Assembly (NCBI GenBank): GCA_029215795.1
Contig: JARDYH010000007.1
Coordinates: forward strand, 20,371,763-20,435,762
Reading direction: 5' to 3'
Source of the DNA: Anniella stebbinsi
Lineage: Eukaryota; Chordata; Lepidosauria; Squamata; Anniellidae
Length of the DNA stretch: 64,000 bases
This document shows positions 46,721-59,133 of this stretch, piece after piece. Both the position numbers and the translations under genes were made by a program. Within the stretch, counting starts at the first letter, position 1, and each line of letters opens with the position of its first letter. The notes under the pieces were generated by a model, which was not told the DNA's origin, did not search any database, and saw only the letters and a program-made list of their open reading frames with translations.

Positions 46721-48142
46721 GTACTGTTGAATAACTACAAGAAAAATGACTCTTCCCCCACTCTAGAATATGGATTGGAAACTTCCAGATGTTGTTGGGA
46801 TACAAATCTCATTTAGAGATGTCAGAGGAATCCATTTGGGATATGGAGTTCGAGCTGTTTTCCTAGGTTTGCCCTCCTGGTCTTTCTTCTGGTTCCAGCT
46901 GTGCTGCCTGACTTGGTCAGCAGCAAGTTGGGACTGTTCACGGATCTTCCAGGTATTTTGTGACTTTCCCTCCCTGCAGGTTCTGCAATTTGTGCACATT
47001 TCTGAGCAATTTGCACAAATTATGGCCAAATGTGCATGAATTGCACAGATTTTTTTTCGAATTGTGTTACCTGTGGTGGGGAGGAATGCAAAAAGGTTCC
47101 CAAAGCTCATGGAAAAGCCCGCAGCTCAGCTCACAAACTCAAATCGAGTTGTACATGCTGCAAAAACCTGCAGTTACAGTGCAAGAAACTCTTGGGGGGT
47201 GGGAAATAAAGCTGAGCTGCAAAATATTCTCATGGAGGGTCCTATCTGTGAGAAGCCATTGGAGGATTACTCCCCCCTCTGGAGAAATTTGGTGAAAGAC
47301 CTACTCTGGCCCGCTTGCATTGGCTGCCTGTATGTTTCCAAGCCCGATTTAAGGTGCTGGTTCTAACCTATAAATCCTTACACGGCTTGGGTCCACAATA
47401 CCTGATGGAACGCCTCTCCCGACACGAACCTACCCATAAACTATGATCCACATCTAAGGTCCTCCTCCAAGTGCCTACTCCGAGGAAAGCTCGGAGGTCA
47501 GCAACAAGGGAGAGGGCCTTCTCTGTGGTGGCCCCCCAATTGTGGAATGATCTCCCTGACAAGGCCCGCCTGGCCCCAACATTGTTATCTTTTTGGCACC
47601 AGGTCAAGACTTCCTCTTCTCTCAGGCATTTAGCAATATCTGATGAGCCTGGTTTTGTTTTGTTTTTAGGCTTATAGCTGTTTAAAATTATTATAGTGGT
47701 TTTAAATGTGTGTGTATATTTTATGTTTTTGCTGTTTTAATTTTTGTATATTGTTTTTAATTGTTTCAATCTTATGTGAACCGCCCAGAGAGCTTCGGCT
47801 ATGGGGCGGTATACAAATGTAATAAAATAAATAAACTCAATTTCTCTGCCCAAAAAATGTGGTGGAGAATTTTGTGAGGCCGTTTCAAATTCTCCAGAAG
47901 GTTTATCAAGTTCCATTCTGTTTGGAGGATCACAACATGACAGCCCCACTCTAGACCAAATCTCCTTTGCCTATGGTAGATTTATAATCACTGAACATTA
48001 ATTTTCTGGCACAAAATTATCAGGAGAATCTGGGCCAGTACGGATGGACATGATTGTATATGATACCAAGCTGGATTCTTAATGTGAACTGAATGTTTAA
48101 AGAATGGTTTCTGATCCCCTTTCCCTCTTCTTGTGCATGCAG
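46721..48142 (+). other. CDH11: CDH11 intron 3 (1.4 kb)
   Basis: Starts GTACTG and ends CATGCAG. The middle is a LINE 3' end (47300-47836). The part at 46980-47290 belongs to an unidentified interspersed repeat that also appears at 58590-58900 (shared strings GGAATGCAAAAAGG/GAGAATGCAAAAAGG and CCTGTGA..AACCATTGGAG). Confidence 0.8.
47300..47836 (+). mobile_element. LINE 3' end (CCGCCCAGAG family)
   Basis: Broken frames read LHWLPVCFQARFKVLVLTYK, SLHGLGPQYLMERLSRHEPT, ATRERAFSVVAPQLWNDLPD and KARLAPTLLSFWHQVKT. The tail is GTGAACCGCCCAGAGAGCTT, TATGGGGCGGTATACAAATG and then AATAAAATAAATAAA. This is the plus-strand reference for the minus-strand copies at 13395, 14260 and 35243. Confidence 0.87.
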
Positions 48143-48310
48143 GTATTATTAGAACTGCTCTTCCCAACATGGACCGAGAAGCAAAAGAAGAATATCATGT
48201 TGTCATACAAGCAAAGGACATGGGAGGACACATGGGAGGACTCTCAGGGACAACCAAAGTGACCATTACACTTACTGATGTCAACGACAACCCACCAAAG
48301 TTCCCGCAGA
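48143..48310 (+). CDS. CDH11: CDH11 coding exon 4: C-terminal half of EC2 and the EC2-EC3 linker
   Basis: This 168-bp exon, phase 1 to phase 1, encodes residues 215-270 and opens Ser271. It contains MDREA (224-228), the glycine- and methionine-rich loop [13 protein letters not shown], and the linker DVNDNPPKF (260-268), which coordinates calcium between EC2 and EC3. The acceptor is TGCATGCAG and the donor is GTAAGT, a full consensus. A minus-strand interspersed repeat begins within about ten bases of the donor, so little unique intron sequence separates the exon from the repeat. Confidence 0.97.
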
Positions 48311-48318
48311 GTAAGTTA

Positions 48319-48570
48319 AGAACATAAACAGAGCCTTGCTGGATCAGGCCAAAGGTCCATCCAATGTAGTGTGTTTTTTTTCACACAGTGGTCAACTAGA
48401 TGCCTCTGGGAAGCCCACATTGTTGGACCTCAGCAAGCAGTTATTCATCAGCTGCCTCTGAAGATGGAAGCACCATCTTCAGAGTCAGCTGATAGACCTG
48501 TTGATAGACCTATTCTCCCTGTTCCTACTCCTGCCCATTCACCTAACCCCTCATATTCAGTAGCATAAAG
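48319..48570 (-). mobile_element. CR1-type 3' end, minus strand, abutting the exon 4 donor
   Basis: It reads TAAGAACATAAACAGAGCCT, TGCTGGATCAGGCCAAAGGT and CACACAGTGGTCAACTAGAT. This is the complement of the CR1/SINE-type end ...ACCAATGGTCTGATCCAGCATGGC...ATGTTCTTA. It starts about eight bases after the GT of the exon 4 donor. Confidence 0.72.
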
Positions 48571-50660
48571 CTTCTGAAAATGGAGATACAAGCCCCTTGG
48601 AGAATAATGCAGTGTCTTTAGTATTCATCAAATCTCTGAGCAATCAACTTTAGTATCACAGCACACATAGAATACCAGGTACAGTAGGTAGGCAAAAGTG
48701 GAGTTTACTAGGGTGCACAAATGAATATGCTCCATTGGCTGTAATGCTGATTGCCTTGGAGCACATTGATTTCACGTCATAACAGAAGTGATCCTACTGA
48801 TCATAAACATGTTTTATTCATGTTTATTATAGTAACTTATCTCCTGTTTTTTCTACAACAGTGATCTCAAAAACAGCTCACACAATAAAACACAATGCAA
48901 AAGATAAAAAGAAATCCAATATAATAGTAAAACACATGTACACACAAATGTCAACAACAAAATAACACCAATCATAAAGGTAATGGGATCAAAATATAAA
49001 TATCTAAGAGAACTACAGTGCAGTCCTACATACAACTACTTTAAAGTATACCCAGTAACTGGGTATGGGGCTGCAGCCCTAAACAACTAAAAGCCTTCTG
49101 GAATAAACATATTCTGGCCAACTACCCAAAATAATAAAGTATCGAGGACAGGTATAGCTTCAGTGTGTCACCACTGATAAGAAGAGAGAATGTACTTGAC
49201 TGGTGATGCCATTTTCAGTGGCATCTCCAGTCCTATGCAGACATTCTTCTTCCATGTAAAATGGACAAGAAAGGAGGGAGAGCAAGGATGAAGAGCAAGG
49301 ATGAGCACAGATAAGCACAGAAGTTCTGCGCCCTCCATCTCTATCCTAGTTTCCTTCTTCCAATCTGATTCTGCCCTGCTTCAAATAAGTTCATTTCTTT
49401 GTTACACAAACACAAAGCTAATTGCAATAGAGAAGTCAAAGCACAGTGTACCAGACAAACATGGATTTTTCCAGAGAGAAATCAGAGATGTAGCCAAGGT
49501 GAAATGCATAGGATATCAGTCAAGTACAATCAGAATTCCAAAAGGCAGTGTCAGGCAGAAGTCCAAAGCTTGATAACATGGAGGTCCAAACATGAGTCAG
49601 GATACAGGAACTGCAGCAACAACATTATTTCCAAAGAAGGTTAGGCTGAGCATGCAGGCTTATGTTACCAGAGCTTCCTGAGTCCCACCCAAGTCTCAGC
49701 TGCAGTACATTACAAGCCTTGCTCCCAAGGTGTTCCTTCCTCTTGAGAAGTTCTTCTTTGGAGGCAGGTGCAAAAACAGACATGTATTGGGGGAAATGGG
49801 TACAAAAATGTGAACTTTTTTTGTGCATATGAAAATCCACATGAAAATGCGTATGGATTTTCAGGCAGGCTCTTTTTTAAAATAAATAAATCACAAAACT
49901 GGTATGGAAATAGGATGGACCAAACTTGTGCTTGAAAAAAATGCAAACATTATAGAAAGTGAAAGAGACAGTTTTGTCCATCCCTAATCAAATACAGTTT
50001 GAGTTCAGTTATTTTGTGGCATAAGTGATAACATAAACCTGGAGTTCCCTTTTTAAAAAGTGGACAAACCAATGCATAAAGGGGTTAAACCGTTTCCTAG
50101 TTGCACACCATGAGCCATTTTCAAAGGCAGGATTAAGACACAGGGGGAGGTTTGGAGCTTGTATACTCACTTTCAAAACGTACTGGCTGATGATGTTTTA
50201 AAAACATACCCCTGCTGAGATCAATAGGATGTGGTCTAGACTTTTTGTGGGAAGTGCTGGAAAACTTGTTAACTGAGACAGTTGAGACTACACTGGATCA
50301 AAGCAATAAAAATGCACTTCAGAGGGAAAAAATATGCATTGTAACAAGATAGACCGAAGAAATGGTATCACCCTTCTTCCAGATCTTAGTTTTATGAAAC
50401 AGACAAGGATTCTATTCTTAAAAGCAATCTCTGTTTAGATTTCTTTTCTATCTCAGGAGTATGCAACAATTGCAGAATGTGTATGTCTGTTGCATTTCAG
50501 TGGATTTATCTGTTTCATGGAGATTTTGATTTCTACTTATTTGGAGGGCTGGTAGGTAGTTTTTGTACTTGGATGTCAATACCAAGGTACCAAATATATG
50601 TGTGGCACATGAAACATGAGGTGTCTATACATGTATTTTTATCCCTGCTCTTTTTAAAAT

Positions 50661-50687
50661 GCAGGCAGGCAGGCAGGCAGGCAGGCA
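50661..50687. repeat. (GGCA)n microsatellite
   Basis: Six to seven GGCA units. Confidence 0.95.
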
Positions 50688-51189
50688 GAGGACAATCACC
50701 ATACTCATGTATTTTAAGGAAGATAACGGTAAAACTACAACTGCACCCACTTATCAATCTATTCCATCCAATTTTGACATTACTTTGTGATTTTTTTTAA
50801 AAAAAGCTCTGTCTGACAATTGCATTAACTACTCATTTAAATTTTATTTATGAACATATTTCTCAAAATATTGATTTCTAAACATTTTTCTCTTTAAAAT
50901 GCATTTCTCCCATATATTTTGATACACATCTGAACCAATTACTACATTAGAAAATTCGGACAGTGCAAATGCTGGTAGATAACTAAGTCCCAATCTACAC
51001 ATTGATCTGAGACATGTGAATCAGGTCAGTTTCTGTCAGAATTCAGAAAGATTGAATTCCTCAAGCATCCTTATTTTGATGGGAAGGGAAAGATATCACA
51101 GGGCTTCAGTGTTCAAAGTTCAAAATGACTGGTATTAATATTACTAGTATTAATTATTAATAATTAACATTACTTCTGAATTTATTTTT

Positions 51190-51489
51190 TACTTTAAGAA
51201 AGCCATGAAGACTAATCTCTTCCGGCAGGCCTACCTCGCTGAATTTTAAGAGTTTTATTGTTATTTTAATAATGTATTATTTTATATGTTTTTAATCAGT
51301 TTTATGTATTTGTATTTGATGTTGTCCCCCGCCTCGATCCAAAGGGAGAGGCGGGTAAGAAACAAACAAAGAAATATTATTATTCTTATTAGTAGTAGTA
51401 GTATTTATTTTATTTCAGAGAATTTCTACCCCTCTTTCATTGAAATTATTATTATTATTATCATCATCATTATTATTATTATTATTATT
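51190..51489 (+). mobile_element. L2-like LINE 3' end with trinucleotide repeats
   Basis: TTTAAGAAAGCCATGAAGAC, CTCTTCCGGCAGGCCTACCT, then TGTCCCCCGCCTCGATCCAA and GGGAGAGGCGGGTAAGAAA. It is followed by AAT/TAG repeats and (ATT)n to 51489. A further scrap of another LINE tail (CTCCGCCATGAGATCCCAATG) lies at 51560-51625. Confidence 0.8.
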
Positions 51490-51906
51490 CCAAAGAGAGT
51501 TGCAGGATGAAATCATGATAAAATAAAATAAAACCAATAATTAATTGTTTTTATTTGTACTCCGCCATGAGATCCCAATGATATAGGGTGGGATGCAAAT
51601 GTTTTAATAAAAAATGAAATAAATAACACAATGATAAAAAAATAAAGTAAGCAATCCTATGGACCCTAGACATTGTCTAAGAGACCACAGAATATTGGGG
51701 GCTCCTTCCTCCAAGGTCAGAGACAGCTCTCTGATCTCAGAAGGGGGGCTCAGAGATCTGTCCCCCTCTCCCACCCCTTCACAGATGCCAAAGAAAAAAC
51801 TGCACTGGCTTGCCCCCAAGGTTGGAAAATTGACCTCGAGAGGGAGGAAAGGGTGACATTCTAGTGAATAGTGAAGGAAAGAAAAATAATTAAAAAAGAA
51901 AATATT

Positions 51907-52100
51907 GGCCTCATCTACATCAAGCAGGATATCACACTATGGAAGTGGTATGGAAGTGGTATATAAAAGGCAGGAGCCACAGTACTGCTTTATAGTGTTA
52001 TTGAAATGCACTGACAACTGTTGGGGCCCATTGACACATACCATATACATCTTTCATACTGCTTTTGTAGTGCAACATCCTGCTTGGTGTAGATGAGGCC
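51907..52100. mobile_element. GGCC-ended small DNA transposon (194 bp), target duplication ATT
   Basis: The ends GGCCTCATCTACATCAAGC and GCTTGGTGTAGATGAGGCC are inverted; ATT flanks both sides (51904-51906 and 52101-52103). Nearest relative is 12554-12798. Confidence 0.87.
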
Positions 52101-54029
52101 ATTGTCTCAGGGACTCTGCAGGCTGCCTTCCTGTCTGCCCAAGCTACCTGGACAGGGTGTCGTCTTTTGGGCTTCCAGGTAGCACGATCAGCTAGAGAAA
52201 CTCCATGCAGAGCACCTGATGTGTGTATATGTTTTAAGTGTTTCCTTTTGCTGAAGAGACGATTGTTGTCCTCTCAGGCACTCTGCAGGCAGCCTCTTTG
52301 GATGCTCACATTCTGCAAAGCCCATGAGAGAAGAGATAGGAAATGTGGAGTGCCTCTTTAGCAGAGAGCAGAGAGTTTCATGACAACAGCAGGTGGGACT
52401 CAGCACAGCACTAGCTCAGATCCACATCAGGGGAAATCTGATACATTCCTTCAGGGACTGTAGTCCAGGCAAAAGCCATAAAGCTGTCCCTTTCTTTCCG
52501 TTGGTGTGTTTTACCTGCGCCCCTTTCTTTTTGTATACTTTGTAGCTTCTGAATAAATGGCTTTGAATACATGATCTGAAACCCACCTGGGATTTGAAAG
52601 TTTAATTTATTTTTTGGGAATGTAATTTTGTCTGTATTTCTTCATTTACACCTGCTACATGGATGATGGCCTCCATGTTACTTACATCCTGTGCAATATA
52701 TTCTGCACTTTGCTTGCATGGCCCTATAGTAGGGGTGTGCATGTTCCAGGAACCATGTGCTAACCATGAGCATTTGCCCCCAAACCTACAGTTTTTGCTG
52801 TTTAGAACGGACAATAGGATCAATATGAAGATGGGCAGCAATAATCCATATGTACCTACAGTGATTGGAATGAGAATCAGATGCCCAAAGATGTGTGGTT
52901 TGGTCCAGATTTAGTCATGAGTAACTTAGATCTAGGGATGCACATATTCTGTTAAATCCATTCTATCTGTGTTCTATGGATTGTCAGGTGATATTCATTC
53001 AGATGTCTGCACATTGACAAAATCAAACGTTTTTAAGGGTAATGCAGGAATTTTGTTCCACTTGTGCAAGTGTGAATTCATGCAAATTGTCCCCAAAGTG
53101 GGGAAAAATGCAATTCAAAATACCCATTCGCAAGTTTGCACAACTCAGAAAAAGTCTGCCTGCTTCAGAATCCGCAGGTCAGATTCAACAAAATCTGAAC
53201 TCATTTGGATTGGCTGCAGATTTCTCTGACATCCCTATTTATGTCCCAGTGATTTCAGTCATTCTACTCCAAGGATGATTAAATCTGGATCCAACCCATA
53301 GTTTTTAGGTGATTAGCACTCTGAATCACAATAAAAATGTCAATGGGTAGAAGTATCCCAATGCAGTACTCCAGAGTTTTGGATCGTTTGGTCGTTGGGC
53401 TGCTCCTGTTTGGATTTGGTGTGGGATTTGCCTTCTTGTGTGCCCTTCCTTTTTTTGCATTACAATGGATTTAATTTGCCCCAACATGTCTGGCAAGGAG
53501 ACCCTGCCATAGAAGCTCCATGCATGAGGGAAGTATCTGGGATGTATTGTAGGACGAAGTCTCATTTTGCCATGTGACTTGAGAATACATTCTCAAGTGC
53601 AGCCCAAACTCCTTTGTGGTTGTAAAATGACAGAGAAAGATAGGTAGTGACAGATTGCCTGTCAATAGTAGGCCAGCACTACCATTAGCCAGAGTGAGGT
53701 GGCTTCCTCAGGTGGCAGAGGCTGGGGCATGGGGATATTAGAAGACAGAGATGTGAGCACCAAGTGACCTGCTTTGTCCCCCCTCCCTAAACTGGTCTGC
53801 CACCCTCAGGTGTGATGGAGGACACTGTTCTGTCTCTCGTGTTGTGCAATTCAACTTTCACCTGTCCAGAATGAGTGAGGGACATCACCTTGTCCTTTGC
53901 CTTAAATAGCAAAATGTCTTGAGCCAACTCTGGTCAATAGGCCAATAGTCTATAAAGTGCCTGAGTTGAAGCATTTGATGTGGTACTTTTTGCACCTACA
54001 GATTAAGCAAGTCAAAATAATACACATCA

Positions 54030-54401
54030 TGACCCTATTCAGATGACACTTTGGGGGATGTGGTTATTCTAATCACATGCTAAGTACTATTAACCACACC
54101 TGGTGCTGCTGTCACACGACCATAGAACAATGGTGTTTGCACACCTTAACCACATATCTCTCTGCTGATCTTTTCAATCCTTTCCTGGTGTGTTCGACAT
54201 CCCGTCATACCTCCTGGCATGCACCACCCTGGGTAGCCATTTCCTGGCTGAGGCTGGCAGCCATGCTGAAGCTGTGGTGCCCATGGGTTATGAAACAATG
54301 AGGTTATGTAGGGAAAATGCCTTACACATGACACACTAAGTCTTCATGGTTAGCCCAAAATGGTTGAACAGCATGGTTTAGCGTGTCATCTGAACTGATA
54401 A
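54030..54401. mobile_element. Small DNA transposon ending 15 bp before CDH11 exon 5
   Basis: The left end TGACCCTATTCAGATGACAC and the right end GCGTGTCATCTGAACTGATAA are inverted over the TTCAGATGACAC part. TCA stands before 54030 and after 54401, consistent with a 3-bp duplication. It belongs to the family of 4132-4321 and 58394-58506. The string CTGAT (54395-54399) is a fair branch-point match 18 nt before the exon 5 AG. Confidence 0.68.
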
Positions 54402-54416
54402 TCACTCTTCACCTAG

Positions 54417-54604
54417 GTGTTTACCAGATGTCAATATCAGAAGCATCCTTCCCAGGAGAGGAAGCTGGAAGAGTGAAGGCCAAAGATCCAGATATTGGAG
54501 AAAATGGCTTAGTAACTTACAACATTATCGATGGAGACGGTATAGAGATGTTTGAAATTAAAACAGATTATGAGACTCAAGAAGGAGTTGTGAAGCTTAA
54601 GAAG
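54417..54604 (+). CDS. CDH11: CDH11 coding exon 5: N-terminal half of EC3
   Basis: This 188-bp exon enters in phase 1 and leaves in phase 0, encoding residues 271-333. It starts SVYQMSISEASFPGEE and contains AKDPDIGENG (292-301), the calcium loop of EC3, then DYETQEG, and ends LKK before donor GTAAGC. The acceptor (CTCTTCACCTAG) has a short pyrimidine tract, and a small inverted-repeat transposon ends about 15 bases upstream of the exon. The branch point is therefore expected inside or at the edge of that element. Confidence 0.96.
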
Positions 54605-57600
54605 GTAAGCAATGCAATCCTTTTATTCCTGTTAATGGATAATATACTTCATTTTAATTCCATGCCTCTCGGAAAACATAATAGCTATAGATTATCACTC
54701 ATGGTAAGAAAATCATAGCAATTGCAGTTTGGGATAATTTGTTTATGAAACTATGATTAACTTCCAGCATCCCATTTTACTGTTATCTGCTAATGCCTGG
54801 AGCCAGAATGGAAGGGAAGAGATTATGAAAAGGAAGCATTGATGCATAGAAGCTTCTTAGCATCTTTTTAAAGTGAAGAAAGTACATTATTCTTTTACTG
54901 ATCTTCCACTTGAGAAATCAACACCGTTCGCTTTTCAAAGCATATTGCGTATTAACTTGGAAATAAATGATGGGATTGCTTTGGTTATAAATCAAGCATT
55001 CATTTTCAAGTTGGCAGTACAGTGTGAATGTTCAGATAATGTGAAAATTACAAGGGATTTCTCTTTGTGCTTGCTTTTCTGACGAAAACTTAATTTCAGC
55101 TGTCAATATTCCTTCCAAATGCATTATGTGCTGAAAGAAAGAAACAGTAAAAGAAGAGAAAGGAAAGCAAACCTAGGCTGAGCAGTATTATGGTCCCATC
55201 AACAGCTTCAGCCTGCCTAAGCCACTTTTCAGGTTTCTGCTTGCAATTCAAAACAATGTTGTCTTTCATGATGCAGCTGATGTCACTGCCAAAACCAAGC
55301 TCAACATCTAATGCAAAGCCCCAAATGAAAGCAGCAATGCCCAACTTTATCAATATCCATGTTTTAAACAACTCTGCAAATTCATTCTTTTCTCTGTACA
55401 AGTTATATGGATTGAAAATTTCTCAGGACATCCTAAGCAATCTGATTCAAAACATCGTGGTGTTTCAATGAAGAAAGTCCTGCTCATGAGGAGCTCAATA
55501 CACACTATGGGACTACCATGAGGAAACTGAAGCTGCTGAATGATCTGGAAGGCTGTGGATTCCGAGTAGGATTCTGCTCCAGATTTTGCCACAGAATGGA
55601 ATATGGAGAAGAAGCTTCCATTTTGGATTGGGTTCTGGAGGACTACATTCATCATTTTTGAGGGGGGGGGGTGGAACCTTATATGTGACTTTTTTGTAAA
55701 TAGTACTTTATTTTATTTCTTTTTTCAGTCTCTTTTTTTTTAAGTGAACTGATGGAATAGTGCAATTGAAAGCAATCGTGAAAGTCCTGAAAATGTTTGA
55801 TGAGATGCAACATGATTGAAGACCCTCTTGTCCCAAAGTTTCAGTCAATTAAGCCATCATCAAAATAGTGCAATTGTGGGAAAGGGGTACTGTGCAATTG
55901 TGGGAAAGGGGTACTGTCACAACCCCCGCTCACCTTGAGACTCTTTTTTACCTTTCTCTTTAAAGGATCACAACCATGAATGCAGTCGGGATATGGCTGC
56001 CCGCTCTTTGGATTATTTTTCTTTACTGTGACCACCTCTGGGCATCACCTTTTACTCTCCCACTGGTTCTGTGATTCTCTGACTCTTCTTGGTCCCACAG
56101 CAACCAGCTTGGCACATTGTGTACCCTTTTATTCACCCTTTTTCCTTTACCACTACCACCATTTAACTCAGTACCTTGCCTCCGGTACCTAAAGATTCCA
56201 ATCCAGTGTGAAACAAAATAATATCTAGTTAACAAGAAATTAGTTCAAACATTTCATCACGCTTGTGGTTTCACTCGTTTCAGTCCTTGGTTGTTACAAT
56301 AAATATGTGATGTATTCTTGCCTACTCTACCCTCTAAAATCCTAATCTCTCCTCCTGTTCCCTCTTAATCCCCAAACAATAAAAAACAGACCCTGCACTA
56401 ATCTGTCCTCTTTAGCAGACTAATCCCAACTCTCTCTCACTCCCAACTCCCAACTCCTAACTGTTTTTAACTGTCATTCCCCTTCACACACTTGAATCCA
56501 ACAGCCAATCAACATTCACTCCAACATTCCATTCTCTCACTCCCCATCCAAACAGAATTAACTACTTACCAGCCATATCATACAAAATCCAAACAGCAAT
56601 TACATAACTGATAAACAACATTCAACAGTGAAACATCACAGGTACACACTCACTCACTTTTGAGTAAATGGTACATGTGCAGAATTCTATCAACTATGTT
56701 TTGGAATCCAGATTTCCATGTGGAATTAACTAAACCCAGGCAGAAGCAACTAAATGTCAGAATCTCAGAACAAAAACTGAACAAAAATGATCCATTCTTC
56801 TCAACACTGCTGAATGAGGGGTACTTTCAGTTCTGGTACTAGGATTTTTGACTATCCACTGAGAGACTCCTTAACCTGGAACATGCAAACCAAGAATGAT
56901 CTTATATCACCTGTGAACTTTTTGGATGCTCTGTGCTAGACATTAGGAACTGCTTTGTAGTTTCTTTGTCAATCCTGAGGCACCGGCAAATGCTTCAAAC
57001 TTGCCTATACTTTACTTTTGACATTAATACAGTATTTCAAATATTTTTTTTTCAGGGCTATCTTGCTGTGTCTTGGAGATGAAAGAATGTGCACCAAAGA
57101 TCAGGCATCCTTGTCCCTTCATTCTTTAGAGAGCAAACCTATGCACTACCCACCCACCCACCCGGGACAGTATCTGGAAGGGGCATAGGATAGTTTGGTT
57201 ACTTGGCTCTGAGGCTGGAGACAGGGCTCTGCCTTCAGAGCCAGGAATCCCCCCTGCTCCCCTCCCCTTGTGGCCATAGCTGAGAGTGCCAGCTGCCTCT
57301 CTGCACTCCGAAAATGGAGAATGGAGATGGGAAAAAGGACATTCCCAGGGTGGAGAGCGGAGGAAACCAGGGTATCTGTGATGAAATGTATCCTATAGCC
57401 ACCCCAGCCTCTTTCCCTCTCCCGCTGCAACACTGCTGCTAGACAGGCAAAATCGCCCATCTAGCAGAAATGCAGGGAAGCTGGAGCATGGAGACAAAGA
57501 TCACTACTGCTGTCTGCCCACACTGCCCTGGATACTCGGCAGCTGTCCAAGTTTGGAAGCTTCTGGCAATCCACTTGGACTACGCCTTTAAGCTCCAATT

Positions 57601-57815
57601 TTCAAATTCTGAAATTTTGAATGTTGTGAGGATAAAAAAATCATGTCTGCTCCACTATTTAACATATGAACATCCTTAATCCTTAAGACAAAATATTTGG
57701 GGTGACATAATTGTGCATGCATGTATGGGAGGTATTCACAAAAGTAAAAATAAACAGAAATATCTTCTGTAAAAGCAGGCTTAGCATTGATTCACTGTGT
57801 TTCTGTTTTTTTCAG
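54605..57815 (+). other. CDH11: CDH11 intron 5 (3.2 kb)
   Basis: Starts GTAAGC and ends TTTTTTTCAG. Besides a 24-bp unit repeated twice at 55868-55915 (GTGCAATTGTGGGAAAGG...), no repeat boundary or exon was recognised. Confidence 0.75.
55868..55915. repeat. 24-bp tandem duplication
   Basis: Two exact units beginning GTGCAATTGTGGGAAAGG and ending GTACT. Confidence 0.9.
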
Positions 57816-58069
57816 CATGTTGATTATGAAACAAAAAGGACCTACAGTCTGAAGGTGGAGGCAGCAAATATACATATTGACCCAAAGTTCATCAGCAATG
57901 GACCATTCAAGGATACCGTAACTGTGAAAATTAATGTGGAGGATTCTGATGAGCCACCAATATTTTTAGCACCAACGTATATTTTTGAAGTGGAAGAGAA
58001 TGCAGGCCCTGGTGCTCTAGTTGGGAGGGTATATGCCAAAGACCCGGATGCTAAAAACAGCCCCATAAG
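57816..58069 (+). CDS. CDH11: CDH11 coding exon 6: end of EC3, linker, start of EC4
   Basis: This 254-bp exon, phase 0 to phase 2, encodes residues 334-417 and two bases of Arg418. It follows the tract TTCTGTTTTTTTCAG and ends before GTATGT. It opens HVDYETKRTYSLKVEA; His334 replaces the Pro I recall in mammals. It includes the EC3-EC4 linker EDSDEPPIF (375-383), whose DxDEPP form is typical of this linker in type II cadherins, and the EC4 loop AKDPDAKNSP (407-416). Confidence 0.96.
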
Positions 58070-58393
58070 GTATGTTTGCAAAAGAGGAAATACGGCTTAT
58101 AAAATTAGTGCTGTCCTGAAAATTTCTCACACATCTTTTTTAACCATTCTCATTCAATTTGCTAGGAAAAATTCAAAACGAAATTCAAAGGGGAAGAAAT
58201 TTTGGAGAAATTTTCATGGGTTGGATTCAATGTTCTTGGGCTAACCTTACTTAAGAGGTGGCTCAGGAGTGTGTATGAGTGTCCTGTCTTTCACTTTACA
58301 AATACTTCTCTGAACTTTTATTTATTTGGAAGATCCTGGGGAAGTTGCTGAACCCTATAAAGAATGATAGAGATGCGCAATTTTTTTTATAAT

Positions 58394-58506
58394 GATCCTG
58401 TTCCGATGGCACGCTAAACCTCAGTGGTTAAGCATAGTCACTAGCCATTTACTGCAAAATGGTTAGTGGCCTAACCTTGGTTTAGCGTGTTTGTCTGAAC
58501 AGGCCC
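58394..58506. mobile_element. Small DNA transposon (113 bp), target duplication AAT
   Basis: The ends GATCCTGTTC and GAACAGGCCC are inverted, with CACGCTAAACC mirrored by GGTTTAGCGTG further in. AAT flanks both sides (58391-58393 and 58507-58509). Confidence 0.8.
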
Positions 58507-58754
58507 AATATGTGTTTTTTTTTTCACAGAAATGTACTGAGATTTTTCTTGTCTTACCCATTACAAATAAAAGGTAAATTCACAGAATGTCCCCAAATTT
58601 TGTTCCACAGTTTTTGGTGGGTTTCACTTTGTGGAGAATGCAAAAAGGGGGTCAGGCTCCCAATACAGTTGCTGCTGTTGCCACTTGCTGTGGCAGTGCA
58701 AAAAGCCAAATGAAACACAAACACACCATAGAAACAAAACCCAAAAACCCTTAC

Positions 58755-58755
58755 A

Positions 58756-58801
<46 letters not shown>
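58755..58801. repeat. (AAAG)n microsatellite
   Basis: About eleven AAAG units. Confidence 0.95.
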
Positions 58802-58804
<3 letters not shown>

Positions 58805-59133
58805 GCAAACTGTGCTACAAACCCTTGCCAATGGTGAGCCCTACCTGTGACAAACCATTGGAGAATCTCTCCTCCCACTGCAGAAATTCAGTGAAATCAC
58901 CTCCCTAGTTTCTTTCCCCACAAATAGGATGGAGAATTTCAAGAGGTCATCTGTGTACAGCTCTAGATATAATTAAGCAAATTCCCTCAGTGGTAATTTT
59001 AAAAAATCTGTCAATCTATAGCTCCTTTTAGGCATTGCAATCTCTCATGCAATTAGAACTGTATAAGCAAAAGTAAGGATAACACGCACAAGCTCTGAAT
59101 TTCCCATTACTATCTTCACTGCCTTCAAGATCA

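Larger units (their letters stand above)
48311..54416 (+). other. CDH11: CDH11 intron 4 (6.1 kb)
   Basis: Starts GTAAGT and ends CACCTAG. It holds a minus-strand CR1 end beside the donor, an L2-like tail, two small DNA transposons and a (GGCA)n repeat at 50661-50687. From 48570 to 51190 and from 52105 to 54025 I see no exon; 52933-53239 is probably a decayed repeat related to 20753. Confidence 0.8.

Noticed and set aside
57711..58244. A single 177-codon frame covering CDH11 exon 6 and its flanks
   Set aside because: Only 57816-58069 is cadherin; both ends have consensus splice sites and the flanks have no similarity.
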